Positions 7,291 to 10,947 of a stretch of DNA of 10,947 nucleotides are shown piece by piece. Position numbers and translations under genes: made by a program. Location of the stretch: NCBI GenBank assembly GCA_964620535.1, contig CAZUHN010000168.1, positions 1 through 10,947 of the forward strand. The letters run 5' to 3'. Position 1 is the stretch's first letter. Each line of letters begins with the position of its first letter. The stretch comes from CAZUHN01 sp964620535. Its GTDB lineage: Bacteria > UBA8248. The notes under the pieces are model-generated. The model saw only the letters and a list, made by a program, of their open reading frames with translations, ran no database searches and had not been told where the DNA came from.

Positions 7291-7387
7291 TTGACCCCCC
7301 TCCCGCCAGGAGGGGTTTGGGGGGAGGGGAGATTTCCCGCTGGGTTCCCCCTCCCCAGCCCTCCCCCAGAAGGGGAGGGAGACTCTC
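7291..7387. repeat. GC-rich inverted-repeat element between convergent genes
   Basis: Two hairpins stand side by side: CCCCTCC/GGAGGGG (7297-7303 with 7309-7315, 5-base loop) and CCCTCCCC/GGGGAGGG (7359-7366 with 7372-7379, 5-base loop). The stretch GGGGAGGGG at 7321-7329 can also pair with the CCCCTCCCC near 7347-7356. Extreme strand-specific C and G runs like these are typical of dispersed intergenic repeats that occur many times per genome, but copy number cannot be seen here. It sits between the convergent acyl-CoA dehydrogenase and aquaporin genes and could end both transcripts. A small hairpin AGGGA/TCCCT (7162-7176) overlaps the preceding stop codon. Confidence 0.55.
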
Positions 7388-7406
7388 CCTACCGGACCTT
7401 CCGCCG

Positions 7407-8087
7407 TCAATCCTTCTTGATGAAAAGATTGTTGTAGAGAAGCGCGGCGGCGGCCCCGCCCGCGAGGGGGCCGATCCAGTAGACGAGGTGGTTGATCCCG
7501 TCGAAGGCACCGCCCGCGAGCGCGGGCCCGAAGGTCCGCGCCGGATTCAGCGCGGCCCCGGTCAGGGGACCGCCCAGGAGGATGCAGGCTGCGAGGGAGA
7601 GGCCGATACCGAAGCCCCCGATGTCGGGCTTGCGCTCGTCCACCGCCGTACCCCAGACCGCCGTCACCAGGAAGAAGGTCATGATGATCTCGGCCAGCAC
7701 CCCGGTCCAGAAGGAGACGTCATCCGCGAGGGTGGGGGTCCCCAGGTTCACCTTCTCCCAGACCGATCCGTCGAAGAGGACGCGCAGGAGAAGGCCCGCG
7801 ATCGTGCCCCCGACGAGCTGGCTGATGATGTAGGAGAGGCCGGAGCCGACCTCCTGCTTTCCGGTGACCAGGAAGCCGAATGTGACCGCTGGGTTGAAGT
7901 GCCCCCCCGATACGCCCCCGAGGGACGAAATCATGACCGAGAGGATCAGGCCGTGGGCTGCGGCGATCCCGAAGAGGCCGACGCCCCCCCCCGTCTTGGC
8001 GTCGAGGATGATGGCCCCCGCGCCGATGAAGCAAAGCCCAAAAGTCCCGACTGCTTCCGCCACGCAGGATTTTCCGATACTGCTCAT
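7407..8087 (-). CDS. aquaporin (MIP family) with TIP-like selectivity filter
   Basis: This is a six-helix channel of 226 residues, the normal size for an aquaporin. Both half-helix motifs are intact: HFNPAVTF (Asn65-Pro66-Ala67) and LNPARTFGPAL (Asn181-Pro182-Ala183). Aligning by hand to AqpZ and to plant tonoplast intrinsic proteins, the aromatic/arginine filter reads His45 (in AAAHGL), Ile169 (in ILLGG), Ala178 (in TGAALNP) and Arg184. AqpZ has Phe-His-Thr-Arg, while some plant TIPs have His-Ile-Ala-Arg. The pore may thus pass water plus small neutral solutes such as ammonia, urea or peroxide, which is inference. The start at 8087 is set by a full AAGGAGG; an in-frame extension to 8270 would add 61 non-membrane residues and is rejected. 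It follows the nitrilase gene by 249 bases on the same strand. Confidence 0.93.
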   Translation of the reverse strand: MSSIGKSCVAEAVGTFGLCFIGAGAIILDAKTGGGVGLFGIAAAHGLILSVMISSLGGVSGGHFNPAVTFGFLVTGKQEVGSGLSYIISQLVGGTIAGLLLRVLFDGSVWEKVNLGTPTLADDVSFWTGVLAEIIMTFFLVTAVWGTAVDERKPDIGGFGIGLSLAACILLGGPLTGAALNPARTFGPALAGGAFDGINHLVYWIGPLAGGAAAALLYNNLFIKKD

Positions 8088-8093
8088 GAATCG

Positions 8094-8100
8094 CCTCCTT
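8094..8100 (-). promoter_or_regulatory. Shine-Dalgarno of the aquaporin gene
   Basis: AAGGAGG on the minus strand lies 6 bases before ATG 8087 and fixes the start of a standard-length channel. Confidence 0.75.
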
Positions 8101-8171
8101 TTCGGTTGAGCGGGCGCGGCCGGGTGCCCGGAACCGCGAAAACCGGGATTCAAAAAATAGTTGGACGGAAT

Positions 8172-8195
8172 TCCCGATTGAAATGAAGATCGGGA
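8172..8195. promoter_or_regulatory. inverted repeat upstream of the aquaporin gene
   Basis: The arms TCCCGAT (8172-8178) and ATCGGGA (8189-8195) are separated by 10 bases. On the minus strand a weak promoter overlaps it: TTCAAT, 17 bases, then TATTTT, at about 8154-8182. An operator is possible, as is a leader hairpin. The promoter boxes are poor matches. Confidence 0.35.
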
Positions 8196-8214
8196 TCCTA
8201 ATACTGGTACTGAC

Positions 8215-8229
8215 GATTCCGGCGGAATC
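8215..8229. promoter_or_regulatory. 15-base palindrome upstream of the aquaporin gene
   Basis: GATTCCGGCGGAATC has perfect 7-base arms around one central base, a shape typical of a site for a dimeric regulator. It lies about 130 bases before the aquaporin start and about 110 bases after the nitrilase stop. The regulator is unknown. Confidence 0.35.
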
Positions 8230-8299
8230 AGGCGCAGGCGCTGATGCTCCCGCCGGACGAACAATATCACCTTGACCGTGTGATCGCACCCGTGCCCTC

Positions 8300-8325
8300 G
8301 GCCGGCCCGCCGCCTCCGGCCGGCC
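8300..8325 (-). terminator. stem-loop after the nitrilase gene
   Basis: Two copies of the self-complementary GGCCGGCC (8300-8307 and 8318-8325) with a 10-base loop form an 8-pair GC stem starting 12 bases past the nitrilase stop. No U-tract follows, so it may act with Rho, stabilise the RNA end, or be neither. Confidence 0.4.
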
Positions 8326-8336
8326 GCGATGGGGTT

Positions 8337-9302
8337 CTACTCCTGGCCCGTGAAGGGATCCGGGGGCGGGCCGCTCCGCGCGACGACGGGGGGCATGGGT
8401 TGCTCGTTCACGTGGAGGCGGAAGACGTCTGGCCGCGCGTAGTGGCCGGTCACGTCGAAGTCGTACTTGGCGCGTGGGATTTCGTCGAGGTCGATCTCGG
8501 CCGTTAGAATGGCCGGCCCCTCGAAGTGGGGCCCCGCCAGCACCCTGCCGAAGGGAGAGACGATGCAGCTCCCTCCGCGCATGATGACCGTCGCGGGGTC
8601 GTTTCCCTGGATGGCGTCGTAGTCCTCGGGGCAGTCGCCCCGCGTCATGTACTGGCAGGCCGAGATGACGAAACAGCGCCCCTCGAGGGCGACGTGCTGC
8701 ATGGTGGCGCACCAGGTGTCCCGGTCGTCCGCCGTCGGCGCGAGGTAGATCTGGACGCCCTTCGCGAACATGGACATGCGCAGGAGGGGCATGTAGTTCT
8801 CCCAGCAGATCACCGCCCCGAGACGGCCCAGCGGAGTGTCGAACGCCGAGAGGGTGGACCCGTCCCCGAAGCCCCAGACTAGGCGCTCCATGGCGGTGGG
8901 CATGAGTTTGCGGTGCTTGCCGAGGAGCTTTCCGTCCGGCCTGTAGAACAGGGCCGTGCAGTAGAGGGTGCCCCCGTCGCGTTCCATCACCCCCACGACG
9001 AGATAGAGATTGTTTTCGCGTGCAGCCTCGCCGATGGCGGCCGCGCTCGGGCCCGCCAGGTCGAGCGCGCTTTCGAAATATCGCCTAAAATCTTCCCGGC
9101 CTTCCGGGGTACGGGACCCCATTCGGGCCCCGAAGTCCAGTCCCTTCGGGTAGCCGGAGACGAAGGCCTCCGGGAAGAGGACGAGGGACGCTCCCTTCTC
9201 CGCGGCCTTCTCCGTGAGGCGTCCGATCTTCTCGATGGTCTTTTCCCGGTCGAATACGGCGGAGCTGTCCTGCACTACCGCTGCCGTGAACGCTTTGGAC
9301 AT
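8337..9302 (-). CDS. nitrilase (carbon-nitrogen hydrolase family)
   Basis: This enzyme of 321 residues would hydrolyse an organic nitrile to a carboxylic acid and ammonia in the cytoplasm. The triad is present: Glu45 in LFPEAFVSG, Lys132 in KHRKLMPT and Cys166 in VICWENYMPLLR; the second conserved Glu is Glu139. The CWEN-x-MPLLR context and the MERLVWGFGDGS run resemble true nitrilases, such as plant NIT and rhizobial enzymes, rather than amidases or carbamoylases of the superfamily. The C-terminal GHYARPDVF is also typical. Length is slightly short of many nitrilases (about 340-370), lacking part of the variable tail used in spiral oligomers. The start at 9302 follows GGGGAG by 7 bases, and an upstream in-frame ATG at 9344 is less likely. 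It lies between the dehydrogenase and aquaporin genes on one strand. The substrate is unknown; cyanide hydratases and dihydratases are close relatives. Confidence 0.92.
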   Translation of the reverse strand: MSKAFTAAVVQDSSAVFDREKTIEKIGRLTEKAAEKGASLVLFPEAFVSGYPKGLDFGARMGSRTPEGREDFRRYFESALDLAGPSAAAIGEAARENNLYLVVGVMERDGGTLYCTALFYRPDGKLLGKHRKLMPTAMERLVWGFGDGSTLSAFDTPLGRLGAVICWENYMPLLRMSMFAKGVQIYLAPTADDRDTWCATMQHVALEGRCFVISACQYMTRGDCPEDYDAIQGNDPATVIMRGGSCIVSPFGRVLAGPHFEGPAILTAEIDLDEIPRAKYDFDVTGHYARPDVFRLHVNEQPMPPVVARSGPPPDPFTGQE

Positions 9303-9309
9303 GGGCCTT

Positions 9310-9315
9310 CTCCCC
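9310..9315 (-). promoter_or_regulatory. Shine-Dalgarno deciding the nitrilase start
   Basis: GGGGAG on the minus strand lies 7 bases before ATG 9302. The alternative ATG at 9344 would add 14 residues unlike the family. Confidence 0.6.
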
Positions 9316-9548
9316 AAATAGTATTGCCTGAATGGAAAAGGCATTTTATTCCGAGGCGACTTACAAAGGAGACTTTCGCTAATTTGAACGTCTGTTTGTT
9401 GATCTTAGTAGTTTTTCCACGACAACTTCTTCGCAACGAAATATCACAAAATAGATCACTGTCGAATTCTTCGACGTTTCTCCCGCCGATCCAGGTACGT
9501 GCAGTGTGGCACAAATCCGCGCGGGATCAACGTCGGGGATTTTTTTAT
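9316..9548. other. AT-rich spacer upstream of the nitrilase gene
   Basis: About 230 bases without a gene, clearly AT-richer than the neighbours. It should carry the nitrilase promoter on the minus strand, but only weak candidates are seen, for example TTCAAA, 17 bases, then TGTAAG at about 9355-9383. Short frames inside show no motif. The composition and isolation suggest a separate nitrilase transcript. Confidence 0.4.
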
Positions 9549-9564
9549 GCCCGGCCCCCCGGGC
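9549..9564 (-). other. GC hairpin directly after the 2-hydroxyacid dehydrogenase stop
   Basis: GCCCGG (9549-9554) and CCGGGC (9559-9564) pair with a 4-base loop, one base past the stop codon. In the minus-strand RNA it is followed by an A-run, not a U-run, so it is not a standard terminator for that gene. Confidence 0.35.
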
Positions 9565-9565
9565 C

Positions 9566-10516
9566 TCAAGCTACGACGTTTTGGGGCGTTCCCTCGAAGA
9601 ATTTGGCCAGGTTCTCCACCGAGAGAAGGAGCCCCGCCTCGAGGACCTCGGGCGTTGTGCCCGCGTTGTGAGGGGTAAGGACCGCGTTGGGCAGCTTCCG
9701 CAGGGGGTGATCCTTTGGAAGGGGCTCGGTCTCGAACACGTCCAGCCCGGCGGCCCCCAGGCGGCCCTCCCGGAGCACCGCGATCAGCGCTTCTTCGTCC
9801 ACGATGGCCCCCCGGGCCGTGTTCACCAGGATGGCCCCCGGCTTCATCCGGGTGAAGGCGTCCGCTCCTATCATCCCGATGGTCTCGGGCGAGGTGCGAA
9901 CGTGGAGCGAGATGACGTCCGCCCGGGCGTAGAGCTCCTCCAGCGCCACCCACTCGAGGCCCACCTCCTCGGCGAACGCTGTGTCGGGGTGGAACGTCCA
10001 GGCGATGAGCTTCATCCCGATGCCCCGAGTGATGCGGGCGGTCTGGCGCCCGATGGCCCCGAGGCCGATAATCCCGTGTGTTTTCCCGTGAAGCTGGGTC
10101 ATCTCGCCGCGAGGCCAATCTCCGCTTTTCAAGGCGGCGTCGATGGTCGGGATCCGCCGCGCCGCGGCGAACATGAGGGCGAGGGCATGCTCGGCGACCG
10201 AGACGGCGGCCACCCCCGGGGTGTTCGTGACCGTCACACCGGCCGCGCGGGCGGCGTCGAGGTTCACGTGCTCGATCCCCGTCCCCCAGACGGAGAGGAT
10301 CCGGAGCCCTTCGGCCCGAGAGAAAAAAGCGGCGTCGAACTTGTTCGCGGCCCGGATGTTGATGAGTCCGTCGGCGCCCCGACACCTTTCGACCAGCTCC
10401 TCGGGGGAGCCCACCCGCGTCGTATAAATCTCCACCTCGCCGAGGCGGCGGAGCGGGGCCTCGGCGGCGCTTCCCTTGACGACGGTGGGGAAATCGTCCG
10501 GGACGACGAATCGCAT
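9566..10516 (-). CDS. D-isomer-specific 2-hydroxyacid dehydrogenase
   Basis: This 316-residue protein reversibly interconverts a 2-hydroxy acid and a 2-keto acid with a nicotinamide cofactor. It has the split substrate domain (about 1-100 and 285-316) and a Rossmann domain with GLGAIG at 151-156. The catalytic set is complete: Arg235 in NTARGAI, Glu264 in FETEPL and His283 in TPHNAG. The strand-2 end reads IAWTFHP, with Thr174 where NAD-preferring SerA has Asp, so NAD versus NADP use is open. No ACT domain is present, which argues against a regulated SerA. Glyoxylate/hydroxypyruvate reductase or another short-substrate enzyme is possible. The start at 10516 has AAGGAG (10530-10525) 8 bases upstream. 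The broken glycosyltransferase gene ends 79 bases upstream on the same strand. Confidence 0.92.
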   Translation of the reverse strand: MRFVVPDDFPTVVKGSAAEAPLRRLGEVEIYTTRVGSPEELVERCRGADGLINIRAANKFDAAFFSRAEGLRILSVWGTGIEHVNLDAARAAGVTVTNTPGVAAVSVAEHALALMFAAARRIPTIDAALKSGDWPRGEMTQLHGKTHGIIGLGAIGRQTARITRGIGMKLIAWTFHPDTAFAEEVGLEWVALEELYARADVISLHVRTSPETIGMIGADAFTRMKPGAILVNTARGAIVDEEALIAVLREGRLGAAGLDVFETEPLPKDHPLRKLPNAVLTPHNAGTTPEVLEAGLLLSVENLAKFFEGTPQNVVA

Positions 10517-10595
10517 TATTGGTTCTCCTTCCAGTGTGGCGAGAATGCGAAAGTGGACTCTTCCGGTTTCTTTGAAAAATTTCTGACCGGGAAGA

Positions 10596-10947
10596 TTAGC
10601 CGGTTTTTCCCTCCGCCGCCTCCCCGAAGATTTCGAGCAGGCGGCCGATATGATATTCGGACCGGAACCGGTGCGTGACCGTTTCCCGGCCCTTCGCGTC
10701 GTGGGTGGTGGAGAGAGCCGGGTCGGAGAGATACCCCTCGAGGGCGTGCGCCAGGGCGGGGGTAAACTTCCAGGGAACTAGGGTGCCCGTTTCCCCGTCC
10801 GAGAGTCAGTCCGATACGCCGCCGACGTCGAAGACCACCGCCGGAAGGCCGTGCGGCATCGCCTCGATCCTGGCGATGCCGAAGGGCTCGGGCCAGATCG
10901 AGGGAAGGGCGGCGACGCGCACCCGCCGGTAGGCCTCCGGGACGCCG
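10596..10947 (-). pseudogene. glycosyltransferase (GT4-type) 3' end, interrupted by TGA
   Basis: The minus strand enters from the window edge in a frame encoding the C-terminal nucleotide-sugar-binding domain of a GT-B glycosyltransferase. The donor-binding EX7E motif is present (first Glu in WPEPFG, second in ARIEAM), followed by PHGLPAVVFDVGG. The frame then meets TGA at 10808-10806, in a context reading GGVSD-stop-LSDGETG. Relatives commonly carry Trp, Ile or Val there, so TGG to TGA is a likely single change. Family-like sequence continues for 69 more codons to a TAA at 10598-10596, including the helix-return region. The truncated product would lose the end of the second Rossmann domain. 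TGA is a normal stop elsewhere in the window, so recoding is unlikely. Recent inactivation or a sequencing error are the main options. Substrate unknown. Confidence 0.8.

Noticed and set aside
8088..8270. N-terminal extension of the aquaporin by 61 residues
   Set aside because: The extension is hydrophilic, unlike the family, and the ATG at 8087 has a full AAGGAGG at good spacing.
9491..9547. AAATCC/GGATTT pairing followed by a T-run on the plus strand
   Set aside because: The loop is long and no plus-strand transcript is expected here.
10586..10608. Terminator-like ACCGG/CCGGT stem followed by TTTT on the plus strand
   Set aside because: The stem is only 5 pairs, no plus-strand gene precedes it, and it overlaps the glycosyltransferase stop on the other strand.
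9506..10678. Long plus-strand frame opposite the 2-hydroxyacid dehydrogenase
   Set aside because: The dehydrogenase on the other strand has all catalytic motifs; this frame has none.
10806..10808. TGA as selenocysteine or a reassigned codon
   Set aside because: Other genes here end naturally in TGA, and the family does not use Cys or selenocysteine at this site; a lost Trp codon is simpler.

Overview
The window is a piece of a bacterial chromosome with a standard genetic code. TGA serves as a normal stop for the O-antigen ligase-like gene and for the 2-hydroxyacid dehydrogenase. Several genes start at GTG or TTG behind clear Shine-Dalgarno sequences. A periplasmic penicillin-binding carboxypeptidase and an O-antigen ligase-like protein point to a Gram-negative envelope. 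The mix of acyl-CoA dehydrogenase, nitrilase, 2-hydroxyacid dehydrogenase and aquaporin suits a free-living heterotroph, perhaps a GC-rich proteobacterium or an uncultured relative. I cannot name the taxon from sequence alone.

Left part (1-3.6 kb, visibly AT-richer). The end of an SGNH hydrolase gene is followed by an O-antigen ligase/polymerase-like membrane protein, both on the + strand; this looks like the edge of a surface-polysaccharide locus. They converge on a D-alanyl-D-alanine carboxypeptidase (DacA type) on the - strand, which has a good sigma70 promoter and a TTG start.

Centre (3.6-7.2 kb, mostly GC-rich). A gene-poor stretch of nearly 600 bases leads to dapA (lysine/diaminopimelate synthesis). 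Its leader may hold an 8-codon micro-ORF and a hairpin. A probable terminator follows dapA, then tag (3-methyladenine DNA glycosylase I), then an acyl-CoA dehydrogenase with Asp where the catalytic Glu is expected. A GC-rich inverted-repeat element closes this part.

Right part (7.4-10.9 kb, all on the - strand). In transcription order this holds the 3' end of a family-4-type glycosyltransferase broken by an in-frame TGA, a D-2-hydroxyacid dehydrogenase, a true nitrilase (Glu-Lys-Cys), and an aquaporin whose hand-aligned selectivity filter (His-Ile-Ala-Arg) resembles plant tonoplast intrinsic proteins. Spacers of about 250 bases separate the last three, so they are neighbours rather than a tight operon. 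Nitrilase (releases ammonia), a TIP-like channel (some conduct ammonia) and a 2-hydroxyacid dehydrogenase could act together, but this is inference.

No rRNA, tRNA, CRISPR array, transposase or phage gene was seen. I found no clearly new multi-gene system. The points most worth a second look are the interrupted glycosyltransferase, the Asp-for-Glu acyl-CoA dehydrogenase, the TIP-like aquaporin with palindromes upstream, and the dapA leader.
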